From: Lindgomyces ingoldianus | Lineage: Eukaryota > Ascomycota > Dothideomycetes > Pleosporales > Lindgomycetaceae | Direction: 5' to 3' | Assembly: GCF_010093535.1 (NCBI RefSeq) | Contig: NW_022985174.1 | Coordinates: 160,476 to 224,475, forward strand | DNA length: 64,000 nt | In this document: positions 44,590 through 56,642 of the stretch, in pieces | Layout: the number at the start of each line of letters is the position of its first letter | Numbering within the stretch: the stretch's first letter is position 1 | Translations under genes and position numbers: made by a program | The notes under the pieces: generated by a model | The model's database searches: none | Seen by the model: only the letters and a program-made list of their open reading frames with translations | What the model was told of the DNA's origin: nothing

Positions 44590-47020
44590 ATGCCGTTGAC
44601 GACTCCCTACCTTCCTCAGACTGTTTCTGCCTCTTTGCCCGCATCGTCCCTTCTACCTACTAACACTCAGAATCCACAGCCTCAGCCCAGCATCAACGAC
44701 GAGCAGGTCCACCTCGGACAAGTAGCAGACCGAGACAGGTCTGGCAGAGCCGTCGCCACGAGGGACACAACGGCAGCCTCACGCTCCGCTGCCCGCCGCT
44801 CTACAGAGAAACGTCGCTCTACCCTCACTTCGCGCTTTCCGCTCCTGCGAAAGAGCAGTCGCGAAGCCACAGGCCCGACGCTGACCTCTACTCCCGCCGG
44901 CCACATAAGAGGAGCTAGTAGTGCCTCCATCAACCTTCCCGCTTCCGCCGACTCTCCCTTCCTCTCCACAGGAGCCCCGCGTGCTTCCCCAGCATCTGCA
45001 CGAGGCCGATTTGAACGCAAGAGCGAGGAATTGCGTCTGCGAGAACCTTCCTTGAATCCCAGCGTCCACTCGGTAGGCCACGAGTCGGTTGCAGATAACG
45101 CATCCATCCACTCGACCACCCCGCTCCGGCCCGCAGCATCGAATTTGTCGATCCGGGCGCCGACTGCAGAGGAACAGACGGGACAGGCTAGTCTGGATTC
45201 CCGACGACTGGCATCGACCGCTGGAAGCTCACCCCGAGCCGCTGACAAGAAGATGCATCAAACTTCGTCAAGGCTGCTCCGCATGACGGACGATGAACGG
45301 CCCTTTACTCGAGTAAGTAGCATTAATTGATATATTTCAGTCATATATATGGCCCCAATATGCTCTCTTGTTTGCATATCCTCACCGCACCTCACTATTC
45401 ATTTCTGACCCTAATAATTCGTGCGTCCCAGCTGACGTGCCCCTCAACCTACCCCCCCTGGAGTGATCTCAGAGTTCAGCTAATAACGTGATTTCAGGAC
45501 TTCAAAGACTTGTTCTCCACCTTGATGGTGTCGCTTCCCCTTACTCCTCACAGGGTCCGTTTCCGTATGATCGACTTCACCTTTACTTCAGACGAAGCTA
45601 TTACCAATCTCGGCTCTCTGAAATTCTCACAATCAAACCGCATGCCCGACCCGAAGGACTCCTCTCGAGTTGTCACCACTACGACGACTACCACCTTCTC
45701 CATGGCGAAGGAAATGGCCCGCTCAGTCTGTCAGAAATTCTTCGAAGCAAAGTTCATCGAATCTGTTGAAAGTAAAATTGACTTCCAGAACAAAAACTCA
45801 GTATGGCAATTGACTCCCAAGGGTATTCACATCTTGGAAAGGTTCTGCAGCCGCAACGGTATTCAGTCCGCCCATGTTAAAGCTGTTATTGATTCAAGCC
45901 GCAACCCTCGCCAGCTCGTGATTCTTGAGCGAGATATCGACACGGATAAGCTTCATCACGATGAGCAGACTGTCGAGATTATCTTCCGAAGATTTGTGGG
46001 CGCAACTGTGAATGAATCACTGTCGGCAGACTCAGACTCCATCCACGAATTCTCAAGGAGTGACGTTGGCGTCCGTATGATAAAGCACAAGCCATCGAAC
46101 GCCAGGCCGTATGAGCACGTCTTCACAGGCAAAGCTACCGTTGATTGGTTGATGGATTGCTGCACGATGGTCGACCGCCGTGAAGGCCTCGAGATCGGCC
46201 AATTGTTCCTTGACCTTCGCCTTATCACTCCAGTAGACGCCCGAGCTCCAGGGAACGATACTAAATTCGTTCCAACAAAGCAAGCTCAATACTACGTCAC
46301 TGTCCACGGCCAGCAGATCGCTGGTTGGACTGAATTCGACGATTCCCCTATTCCAGCAGACCCCAACTCTGGGAAATCTCGTGAGGGAGCTGCCCGCGAT
46401 TCCAACAGCAACCGTACCAATGTGATCATCCGTAACCCCTCTTGGCGCCTTCTCTATCGCGAGTTCCTGAAAGATACCATGTGCGAGGAGAATCTGTCCT
46501 TCTACCTGGAGGTGCAAGAGTTCAGGGCCCAGTACACCGCTGCTGTCAGTATCACTGGCGATCACAAAATTGAGACCATTCGGGAGACACTAGCTGCGGC
46601 CTATGGTGAATTTTCATTCTACCTTCCCATTCCTGACACAACTCGCTAATCAACGTCTAGGCTTATATAACGCCTTCCTCGCCCCCGGATCACCGAATGA
46701 ACTTAACATTGACCATGCCCTGCGGACTCAGCTCGCGACCCGAATGACCCGTGCTGTCGGTGACGACACTGCGATGATGCAAAGCTTGGTAGAGGTTGCT
46801 CTGCTTTTCGAGAAGGCCCAGAATTCCATCTTCAAGCTCATGTCGAGTGTACGTACACCGTAAATTGGGTTCAAATCAAACTGATGCTAAAATGTTTCAG
46901 GATTCTGTGCCAAAGTTCATCAAACACCCAAAGTATGGCCCTCAGCTGCGGGGCCTGGACGCTGCTGCTGCTGCTGCCTATGTAGCAAACTCGAACATGT
47001 CGTCATCTCGGTCCTCATAG
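44590..47020 (+). CDS. flbA: FlbA/Sst2-type regulator of G-protein signalling, 4 exons
   Basis: Exons 44590-45312, 45498-46605, 46661-46848 and 46901-47020 join in phase to 712 aa, close to the 719 aa of Aspergillus FlbA. The N-terminus is Ser/Thr/Arg-rich, ending HQTSSRLLRMTDDERPFTR. Exon 2 carries the first DEP domain (DFKDLFSTLMVSLPLTPHRV) and the second near residue 450 (FTGKATVDWLMDCCTMVDRR). The RGS domain begins near 554 (NPSWRLLYREFLKDTMCEEN) and continues over two introns (GLYNAFLAPGSPNELNID, ending KFIKHPKYGPQL). RGS proteins speed GTP hydrolysis by G-alpha; FlbA dampens growth signalling and favours sporulation. DEP domains tether it to receptors at the membrane. The 5' frame stays open upstream to 44092; I prefer the ATG at 44590 on length. 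Confidence 0.88.
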
Positions 47021-49472
47021 GAGGGGATCGAATTTGATCGACGGTTCTCATTTGCGTTGTTTTAGGCGGGCTTTATAATTGCATTATTCCCCTTATCCAC
47101 CAGGCATTGCAAATTAGACTTAAGGCGTTAGGATAGGAAAATACATTTAGCATTATTGGAGGCTGTCTGTGGGTATTTTCACATAGTCGTTTAATTCTGC
47201 TTCCCCTAGTGGGGAGCTATAAAGAGAGTGAATGACATCATTTGAATAAGTTGTGCTTTACAGTAGTCGTATCTCAACTTTGTGCAAGTGTTTTGATTGC
47301 TATGACAACCACAGTCGCGCCTTCTAATCTGACCGTTTTACGGAGAAGCTTTGAGCTAAGGGCATTGATTGCCTATTTGGGCAGGTAACAGAATAATGAG
47401 TATCCTCCGAGGCTCTTGCTGGTGTAATCGCTAGTCAAATCTCTCTTAACATCTGCCACTCTAGCTCTCCGCTTTGAGGATACAAGTATGGTCGATCTAA
47501 CTTAAACGAGAATCTTATTTCTTTGTTTACTTGCTGCAAAATCTCCTACGGAAGACACAGCCTCTGCTCAGCCATGCTTCTATCTTCGCCGTGTCTGTTT
47601 AGACAGCCTGCTTTGGGATTCTCCTAAAGCTACTGAAAAAAAATAATTTGTATCGCACATTTCTTTTCAACTTGGCCTATGCTTGCCTCTACACCATCGG
47701 GCAGAGCAGAACTTCTTCGGGTTGCTCCTTGCTGCATTGAACAGCTCTACTCTTAGAAAAGTTCTGTGAGCATGAATCTACAACTCAGAACTTCGGCCCG
47801 ACCTCGCAAACACCTCCTCACTCCAGTTCCGGAGAGTCCGTTCTTGACATCATCCCTTGTCGCAGCTCCCACGTCTGCATTTAGAAAGGCCCGACATGCA
47901 CAGTTTTACACATAGCTACTCCCGCAGCTGCAACCACTCTTTCGGAATTCACTGCCACGTGTGTTGTGCACGGTAAATTTCGGTAAAACCGTCTGTACAT
48001 GCGTAGGGATCCCAAAAGCCACAAACTCATGGATGGCGACAGCAAAGCAATATCTGTGTCATGGTAGTCGCACGGTTAGTCCCGTGCTAGGTACTAGTGG
48101 GCCGCAGGGCCAGCCGTGAATGTCGGCACACATGCACATTATTCACGTCGATGCGGAACCTTAACGGGGGGGATGCTGGCGCGTGTGTAGCGTGTATTAG
48201 GGTAGATCCTGGGGATGTTTAGTAAACGTGGGTGGCGAGTTGAAGGGAAGTCCTAATTTGGGGGTTTGGAGGGCGGTATTAGGGCTGGCTGGCAAAAATG
48301 GAGAATGGAGCCATTGGGGGGGGAAGCGGCAGCTGAGCCAAGATGATACAGGGCAAGGCTGGATGAGTCAAGTCGGGTCGCAATGCCTCAAACAAAGAGC
48401 TTACTGTGAAGAACAACGTGCTGATAGGCGCTGCATGCATCTCATTTGGCCAGAACGTCGTGGGGGAATGGATATACTATTCATGTCCGAGATGCATGCA
48501 GATGGGCGACTGAGGACCAAGATTGTTGCGTGTCAGGGAGATAGAGTTGAGATGGTGTGCATTCGGGGGGGGGGGGGGGGGGGGGCTTTGGTGTGCCCAG
48601 ATGAGGTTCAGAGGTTGGGAGGGAGCTCGTGGCAGCACGCTTTTCCCACGAGGGCCGCCACGGCGTGCATTTTGGGTTGGTGGCGGGTGCGGATTCCGGG
48701 CCTGTGGATCGAAGGCGTGTTTGAGTTTGACGACTTCGCCTTGAGCACAGTAGCCGAACCACATCTGAATCTCTCCCTCACTCAGTCCAGCCTCCACACA
48801 GTCGCCGTTTGGAATCTAGAGTGTCATGCTCACGGATGGCATATTTGTGGTGGGTTCCCACTATCATCGGAAGCCGTACTGTGCTCTCACTCAGGTTTCC
48901 GGGTTCCTAGTCCCGACAATTTGTGATTGTGGTTTGATGTCAAGTTGCTGAGTGGGTTTGGCGGTTTGACCACGATCGTAATTCCAGCGTCCTGGATTCT
49001 CCGACCGGCATTTGCACATGGCAGGTGGCTGCGAGAGCTGGATCTCATTCGATTAATGTGAAACTCGTACCTTCAGGCTGCACAGTTGCGCGCTCCTCGT
49101 ACGATACTCACGTATGTGGTGGGGAATCTCGGGAAAAGTCGCGAAACCTGCACAATTCCCCACCACAGCTACAATTGGGCTTGGAGAAGGTGGACCGAGT
49201 TTCCCAAGAGAAAGGACTCCTGAGAGAGACAGAGACTGAAAGTGGTTGCGTCATTGTCATGTGACTTGGTAATTTATCGATAAGGGATTTCGCGTTGCCG
49301 AGCCGAAAAAGCGTGTTGTGGTTTGTGTTGTGGGTAACACGGAGGAGAGGGTTATTCCGAAGACGCGCCAACAGGCAACAGTTCAGCATATCAGCTGGAG
49401 CCTCGTTAGGCTTCACACTGGGTTACGCGGCTTTTTGTTCGTCTGTTATTCGCGTTACAGGAGAAGAGGGGA
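47021..49472. other. intergenic, 2.4 kb, flbA to CHK1
   Basis: No gene is supported. The ORF at 48228-48926 spans a run of 21 G (48565-48585), has antisense ORFs of similar length and no motif. The G-run is the only marked feature. Confidence 0.45.
48565..48585. repeat. homopolymer run of 21 G
   Basis: An uninterrupted poly-G (poly-C on the minus strand) lies in the flbA-CHK1 intergenic region. Its length is likely to be unstable and prone to assembly error, and it could form a G-quadruplex-like structure. Confidence 0.9.
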
Positions 49473-51349
49473 ATGGCGCCTGCACCGCCTGGGGTACGTT
49501 GTTGCATCAATGATTTTGTCACGGTTGTTGCAAACAGGAATACTGACGGCAGGAATAGAGCCAAATTGCTCCATTGCCATCGAATCTCCCGTTTCGAATC
49601 ATCAGCAAGACGATTGGACAGGGTGCCTATGCATCGTATGTATTCCCGCTTTCTACTTTTGAGTCTAATCCTAGAACTTTCCATACCCTTTTCAACACCA
49701 TCCCGCTAACCTCCACACTGCTTAGAATTCGCAAAGCATGTCCCCTGCATGCCCCAAAGCCCGTCATCGCCGTCAAATTCATCAACAAAGAACATGCCTT
49801 CCGACAAGGTCGTCTGTCCCCAAAGCAGCTGAAGATGGAGATAACCCTGCACACCCATCTCGGAAAACACCAAAACATCATCCACTGCGTGGGTTCCGGC
49901 GAAGACACCATTTGGACTTGGATTGCTATGGAGCTTGCCGAGGGCGGCGACCTCTTTGATAAAATCGAAGCCGATGAAGGTGTTGGAGAACACATTGCGC
50001 ATTTTTACTTTACCCAGCTAGTGTCGGCGGTGAGCTTCATGCACAGCAAGGGTATTGCACATAGAGATATTAAGCCCGAGAATGTGCTTTTGAGTGGGGA
50101 GGGGGATTTGAAGTTAGCGGATTTTGGACTCGCGGCGCTATTCAAGAAGGATGGGGCTTTTAGACTGTGTAATACGGTTTGTGGGAGCCCGCCATATATC
50201 GCTCCGGAGATTGTGGGTGGCAGGAGAAGTAAGAGAGCGGATCTACTGGATGCTGGGTACGCGGCAAATCTGTGCGATATTTGGAGTTGTGGGGTTGTGT
50301 TGTTTGTGTTGCTCGTGGGGAACACTCCCTGGGACGAACCAACAATGCGCAGTGAGGAGTTCAAGGAATACGTCGAGACAAATGGTCGGACTACCGACGA
50401 GCTCTGGCAAAAGATTCCTCCCGAGATTGTGTCGCTGCTCCGCGGCATGCTCAAACTAGATCCAGCATCCCGCTTTACACTCGACGAAATCCGGACACAT
50501 CCCTGGTTCACAAAAGAGAACCCTTACCTCTCACCTAATGGGACTAACGCAAATCCAATCGGCCTGGCTACACAGATGCTTTCCCAGCTTCGAATAGATT
50601 TCTCGCAAGACCCAACGGCTTCCCAACAGCGCGGCGGGACTCCCCAGGACTCAGATGCAATGGACATTGACTCCTTCCCTCGACGCTCACATGCCCACCC
50701 CGCAAACATCAACATGATGATATCTTCCACGCAGCCCGAAACCCCTGTCGCTGAAACTCCATTCGATTGGGAACGACCACCTCGACTAGGCACGCACGAT
50801 GGGATTTCTGCATCACAGCCGGCTATCGGGAATGGCCATCGTCCGACATACCAATCGCAGCCGCTTACCCAGACGCCATTCCTAAGCCAGTTTCCGTCCA
50901 GTACTCAGGATTTGCTGTCCCAGGATCCGAGTTTGACGCAATTCACACCCACACCCTCGGTCCCACTAACTCTGACGCAAGCGGCTCGTAAATTCAAAGA
51001 CGTCCTGCCTAACTACTCGCTCGCGCGCTTCCTGTCGCCACTCTCACTCTCGCTCCTCATCCCCCTTCTCACCGAAGCCCTACACCGTCTAGGTGTCCCA
51101 GTTCCATCATTCGGCGACGAGCAAGTCGAGCAGTGGGAGAGAGATGGTGAAGCGAGTGTGAGAGTTAAGATGGCGGATGGTAGACGTCAGGGGTTGAATG
51201 GACATTTGGTTGTGGAGAAGGTTGTCTTTGGGGGCGAGAGGATGTGTGAAGTCAGGTTTGTGAAAGCAAGTGGAGATCCACTGGAGTGGAGGAGGTTTTT
51301 TAAGAGAGTAGTTGTTTGTGTCGGAGATGTAGTTTTGAGGCCTGGGTAA
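49473..51349 (+). CDS. CHK1: CHK1 DNA-damage checkpoint kinase, 3 exons
   Basis: Exons 49473-49493 (MAPAPPG), 49559-49635 and 49726-51349 join in phase to 573 aa. All Ser/Thr kinase signatures are present: Gly loop IGQGAYAS, Lys50 in VIAVKFINK, HRDIKPENVLL, LADFGLAA, YIAPEI and DIWSCGVVLFVLLVGNTPWD. The start PLPSNLPFRIISKTIGQGAYA and the insert in the activation/E-helix region match fungal Chk1. C-terminal of the kinase come SQ/TQ motifs (FSQD, LTQTPF, SSTQDLLSQD), sites for the upstream kinase ATR, and then a KA1-like regulatory domain. Chk1 acts in the nucleus and blocks mitosis when DNA replication is damaged. The frame's TTG at 49574 is not the start: splicing to the upstream ATG gives a better N-terminus. 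Confidence 0.85.
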
Positions 51350-52448
51350 TTTTGGGGGGGTTAGGGAGATGGGAAGGGTACGAGTCTACGCAAGTGGCAT
51401 GTGGTATGATTAAGTGGATGTAATTCGAATTTGCATTGGATGAATGTCTTAGATGTGTATTGTGGCCGGCTGGATTTCACATATTACGCAGCATGGATTG
51501 CTGCGCGTTAAGGACTTCACTCAGGGATCAAATAGAGTACGACAATAAATTAGTTTAACTGAATGTGTCGTCTAAACGTAACAACAGAGATAATGTAACA
51601 GCTCAGAACTCGGCGACAATCCCAAGATTTCTAGTCGGAATCCTGCCAGAGGAGTGAAGGGAATTATGGGGTTGAACTTTGTGGCGATGTATCAACAGGA
51701 ACGATTGGGACATGAAATACACGGCAGAAACTGTATCGTTTAGTGACATCAATTGCCTACTTTAGTCTAGGTACAGGCTACAGAACCATGCTTAGACTTG
51801 TAGAAGGACCGATCCGTAGAAACCGTTGATATACACTTGTGTGGGATATCCGTAGAGTGAGTAGTAGTTCGATACCGCATCATACCACTGATATCACAGC
51901 TATGATGCCCCGCCAGCCAAATCCTCCCCCAATTATTCTGAACTTAAGAGGTGTAGAGGTCCCATGAGTATACCTCTCTACGAAACGGAAAAAAAGTTTT
52001 GTGGTAGTTGATCATAGCTGTTTAGTTTATCTTTTGTGCTCATATTCGGGTTCCATTGAGAACAGGGAGGCCCTTTAGCTTCGCCGATAGCAATGGTTTC
52101 AACGACCACAACTGTGCCCACTAGGCCCTCGTGACAGGCGGCACAGTTTGAACGTTGGTGAAAGTTTGGGTCATAAAGCAGGGGGTGATATAGCACGCCT
52201 TGGAGACGGAGGCATAGCTTTTGTTATAACCTTTGCTGTTCGGGTCGTGCTCAAGTGGGTGCGAGGTGGGGATTTTGAGGCTGTCTAGCGGGTGGTGAAG
52301 GCATTGGAAAGTGTGAGCAGAGGCACACGTGTCCTTTGGTTCCTCGGGGTGTCCAAAGTGAGAGTATTCAACCCAACGCAAAGTGAAAGAGCCCGATCGG
52401 CCGTAGATTGCAGGCTGACGTAAATACTTCTATCAGGCAAAACCCATC
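51350..52448. other. intergenic, 1.1 kb
   Basis: It lies between the convergent CHK1 and PPCDC genes. A perfect short hairpin (CGCAGCA/TGCTGCG) sits near 51487-51508. Minus-strand ORFs at 51978-52381 overlap one another in two frames and have no motif. I annotate no gene. Confidence 0.4.
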
Positions 52449-53218
52449 TCACCTCAAGCCTAACCTACTTTCAACTACCTTGACAATATCTCTCCAATCT
52501 CTCATAGCACCGCCACCAATATCACCACAAGCTAACTCCTTTTCCATGGGTTGCAGTACCTCAAACCAACCCCCGTTCTTCACGCCCCAGTCCTCATCCA
52601 ACACTTTAACCTGCTGCATTGTAATCGGCTGCTTCCACATCGCAGTATTCATAGACGGTGCTACAAGTATCTTTTTCTTCATCCCAACCCCCTCTCTACC
52701 TTCCCCCCTTTGTCGACCAAGACCAGGAAGATCTCGGATCGGATCTAGCTCGCCGGTCGTATCCCATGCCCTGATGACAGAAAGTAACAGGTTGTCTGAC
52801 CAGCCTTGAGTGATTTTTTGCCAATGAGTCTGCGCTTAATGGTGCCACGACCATCAAGTCCCCAGCGCCGAAGCTCGATGTGTAATATCTTGTTGCCTCG
52901 AACCCAGGGATCTCGCCACTCATCCTCATCGAAGTATATCCCGCCTACATTCGGGAGCGCCTCTATATCGTGTATTGAAGGCTGTTCGGAGCTCTGACCG
53001 CGCAAGAAGTTGGTTGCAGGGGATGTGAAGATGAGGCGAATGGAAAGATTCTGGTATTTTGAGAGAGCGTTTATCATGTTGGGGATTTTGATAGTGGCAA
53101 CAGAGCCTGTGGCGCATAAGAGGAGGTGGATCTTGTCATCATCAAGAGGGAGGTCGAGGGTGTCTTTTTGCACTGGCTTTAGGTTCAGTGGTTTGAGGTT
53201 TGTTAATGTAGCGGACAT
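52449..53218 (-). pseudogene. phosphopantothenoylcysteine decarboxylase with two frameshifts
   Basis: The minus strand encodes the HFCD/Sis2-type flavoprotein that decarboxylates phosphopantothenoylcysteine in CoA synthesis. Intact blocks: HLLLCATGSVATIKIPNMIN (FMN-binding start), the catalytic His segment LHIELRRW, DLMVVAPLSADSLAK, SDNLLLSVIRAWDTT and the substrate motif APSMNTAMW. These blocks lie in three different frames. The frame changes near 52859-52864 (after ELRRW, about two bases missing) and again at the T6 run at 52814-52819 (one extra A on the coding strand). No intron fits, because conserved residues run directly across both points. Either the copy is dead and another paralog (Sis2/Vhs3/Cab3 type) does the job, or the assembly has two indels. 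Confidence 0.7.
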
Positions 53219-54647
53219 CCTGCTGCCAAAATAGTGCTGCTGTTGGGTGTCAATTGATACTCCGAGGAGCGGTTAGTTGAGACAATTGATAGAGATCTGA
53301 CGTTCTTTGTTGCTAGAAGGGTGGACTTATCGATTGATTCGTTGATATTAATAATGAGGATGGAACTAGCAAAATTTGAGCATGAGATATCCTTGGCGAT
53401 CGGAGATTTTCAATCTTCACAGGTGGCAGGGCTGGATCACGTGACATGGTCGCTGTCAGCATGTGCAACTCTAGCCTTAATCCCATCATAGAACCCTGCT
53501 TAAGGCGCGTATTCACATTCTTGAAGTGAAAAGGCCCAATATCCTCTTAAAGATACATTAGATACCAAGATGGACTTACGCTCTTTCCAGAAAGGTTTAC
53601 GATCCACAGGCTAAATCCTTCTTAACTCCGAAAGGATTACATGTACCTAACGTCATGTCCTAGACCAAGCTCTCGGAGCTATGCAGACTAAACATACCTC
53701 TCATCTGACGCGGGATCTGTGGCCTGAGAGCATGTCGAGAGGTCTGCGAAGGGAAGATGTTATTTAAGTAGATATGGTTTCTTTCCAACTGGCATCACGC
53801 AGCAGTTACTCTAAAACCTCCCCGCAAGCCAGGACATCATTTTCCAGTCCTCCAAATTGTATTGGATTTTCATTCATGGATCCGCCTAACACACTATTGG
53901 GGACACAATGTATGTTGGCCCGTTCGATCGAGATCTGACGGTCCGAGGGGTCTAATCTCAAACGATGGATATCGTGACGACGGCGTGCCAGGCGCATCCA
54001 ATCTTTCCCAGCCGTCTACTCGTGATTCCATCTCTTTCGAGAAGAATATTTGTTGAGACACTGAAACTTCGGAGAATAGGGATATAATATCTGTAGCCGG
54101 GCCAAGACACTATCTACTAGTGCCTGTATCTCTACATTATACGGCTGCCTCTGGAGGCTCCACATCAATACAACACTCTTCCGTTGCACCACTACCAGGC
54201 TTACAATATCCTAGCTCTTTCCAGCACTTTTTCGGTTTCAAGAAGGCATCAAGGACTGAATCTCGTCCGCCATGATTGAAGGTACACTTTCGGTACAACT
54301 CCCAGAGCGTATTGCGGGGGATTTTTATTCTGCAGAGGTCGACTGCAACTGCTTATATATTTAGTGAGTAAAATGGCATTTAGGCGGGTGATGGAGGGAG
54401 CCGTGTCCATGATTGCTATGACGATGGGCGATCGAGATCTGTGCATAGTTGATCCATAGGATCGCGACTCCGCCTTGGGGATTCCGCCGCTGATAGGACA
54501 GTCGAAGCCTTTAGTCCCAAATCGATGGTTTGTCGACTCTCCACTCGCAGCGAAAAAATTAGTCTAGTAATAACACGACCCACCTCCTGAGATTTTCTAG
54601 GACCACCTACGTGACCGAGGGCTTGAAATCAAGCTCAGACACATCTC
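53219..54647. other. intergenic, 1.4 kb
   Basis: No supported gene, RNA or repeat; ends at the target duplication of the inverted-repeat element. Confidence 0.4.
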
Positions 54648-54652
54648 TTCCG

Positions 54653-55260
54653 GAGGGTCTAGTCGCCCGTGTAATTTTTGGTGGGCAGATGACTGCAAAA
54701 TTCCTACAACGCGAGTTTACGTGTTTTCTGCTTATTTACTATTTTGGCACGCCCCTTAAGAACATTAATAGTTTATGGCTATTTTCCTCTAACGTAGAGG
54801 ACCTCCTAAATAGTTGTTATTTCTCTGCTGTCATCAGCTTAACAGCAGCAGATAAACCCTAACAACTAAACTTGCGCCCGCCCTTTAATAAAGCCGTCGC
54901 TCTGTTGAAAAAACAGTACTAGATACAGCTTAAACAGAGGCAACACGCGCAGCTGTATCGTCGTCCTCATGTGGTTGAGTTGCTGGGAGTGTGAGAGGAT
55001 CCATCGCACAAAAGCTGGGCCCCTAAGGTAATTAATTGAACACGGTGTTATCTCTGCAACCTATAGTGCGATTTTGCTAAAAAATATACTAATTAACGCA
55101 GAATTAGATAAATTAATTAATTCTTGCGCTAAGCCTAGCAATAGGAGCAACAGAGAGATTGTAGGTCGCGTTAAAGTTAGAAGAAGGTGGATTTTCCCAT
55201 ACAAATCTGGGCCCCCAAGCTACCAAAAATTACACGGGCGACTGGAGTCACTGGACCCTC
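54653..55260. mobile_element. non-autonomous inverted-repeat element, 608 bp, 5-bp TSD
   Basis: The left end reads GAGGGTCTAGT then CGCCCGTGTAATTTTTGGT. The reverse complement of the right end reads GAGGGTCCAGT, then an extra GACTCCAGT, then the same CGCCCGTGTAATTTTTGGT. The direct duplication TTCCG flanks both ends (54648-54652 and 55261-55265). The core is AT-rich with no transposase frame. The superfamily is unclear; a 5-bp duplication is not typical of hAT or Tc1/mariner. Confidence 0.78.
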
Positions 55261-55265
55261 TTCCG

Positions 55266-56642
55266 GAGGACCCCTCACGGCACGTGACTCGGGCCAAGAC
55301 AGGGGGGTTGGTTATTACTAGACTACGAAAAAATGAGCATGAAACGCACATAGTCTTTTCAGGTGGGTTGTGGGAGCGGTGTTGTTGGGATTCCCACAAT
55401 CTTCTTAAGCTAGTTGTGAGGTAGGCTTTTAGTACACGCAAGAAAAACTGTGCTTAAAATTGTGCTTGCTTACACTTCCTGTGCTTCCTTGAGGTTTTCC
55501 TGTCGCGACTTAGCCTCGATCTCGTTCCACGTCTCTATTTTGTTGAGCGTTCCAAAGATGGCGATGATCGGCGTGTAACAACCCTCAAGCCGGCCAAACA
55601 GTGAACCGGGGTGTTTGTGATGCGTGCACTTAATAGAAAATATAAGAGCCGTTATGACCTCAAATGGATTTCGATCTCGAAAATTGACAGCGCAGAATAT
55701 AAACTCGAAGCACAATCGGAGAAAGAGGGCATTGTCCACCTGCATTGTTTGACTCAGATACGTATCAACAACGTGAAGGGTAACATTAGCCCAAGTACCA
55801 GTAACTCCCCGTAATGGGACATTCAGGGTAGTTCCCCGAGGCTGTAAATCGAGTCCTCAAACAAGGCTAGTGGTAGTCATGCACTTGTTGGGTGGAATGG
55901 AAAGTGTTCTCCTTCTCTTTCCCCCGTCATCGCCAGCCGAATAATTTTGCTCTATGGATTTAATACCGTATATGATGCGGTTTATTTTACGGCTCTCCTC
56001 AGGAATGTGGCTACGAAAATACTATATTTTTCCGCAATGAGTGGTCTTCGAGTCAGAGATGGTGAGCCATTGTCCCTTCCTTTTTGCTCTTGTCGGGGGT
56101 TCGAGCCCGCGATGGGTGGTGATCGAGCAATTGCAGACCAAACAGCTTCTTTTATGTCAGCCAATGGAAGTTTCGAGAGCCATTCTGAGAGTTGGTGCGT
56201 TCTCTTCCTATTTTTAATTATAACGTTGTTTGGGTTCCCGAGGTCGCTCTCAGCTTGTGCCCAAAATGTCACCGAGCAGGAACTAGGAACCACACGTAGG
56301 AGGAAACATTTCATTCATGTCAATATTCCTTAGTTAGAAGGCGGGGTAGCACAGTGAACCGTATCTCCACTCATGTTCCAGGTTAAATTAGGATCCTAAC
56401 AGCTTTAGAGGTCTACCTGTAGAGTTTGGCCGAATTCCCACACCTGTCTCCAAAGACTAGCTCTCTATGCTCAGGTACGATGTCAAATATCCAAAATACA
56501 CCATTTTCTAGAGTTCCAACACGACTTGCATGCACCCGTTTCGCTTTTGCCCGTGTCACCCCGCCCACCACACCTTAATCAAGCAAATATTTCTCTTACT
56601 CACACTACACCACGAATCTACGTAATATACAAATGATATCAC
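55266..56642. other. intergenic, 1.4 kb
   Basis: A 91-codon minus ORF (55470-55745) and several others lack motifs. At about 56096 the string GTTCGAGCCC resembles a tRNA T-loop but no complete tRNA fold can be made. No gene is supported. Confidence 0.35.

Noticed and set aside
48228..48926. 232-codon ORF between flbA and CHK1
   Set aside because: It reads through a run of 21 G, has antisense ORFs in the same place and no recognisable domain.
49574..49635. CHK1 start at the TTG of 49574
   Set aside because: Not an ATG; an upstream ATG exon with a good GTACGT donor and TACTGAC branch joins in phase.
51487..51508. Short hairpin CGCAGCA/TGCTGCG
   Set aside because: Seven-bp stem alone, not linked to a gene end with certainty; likely chance.
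56080..56130. tRNA from the GTTCGAGCCC string
   Set aside because: The T-stem does not pair, and no acceptor or anticodon arm can be built on either strand.
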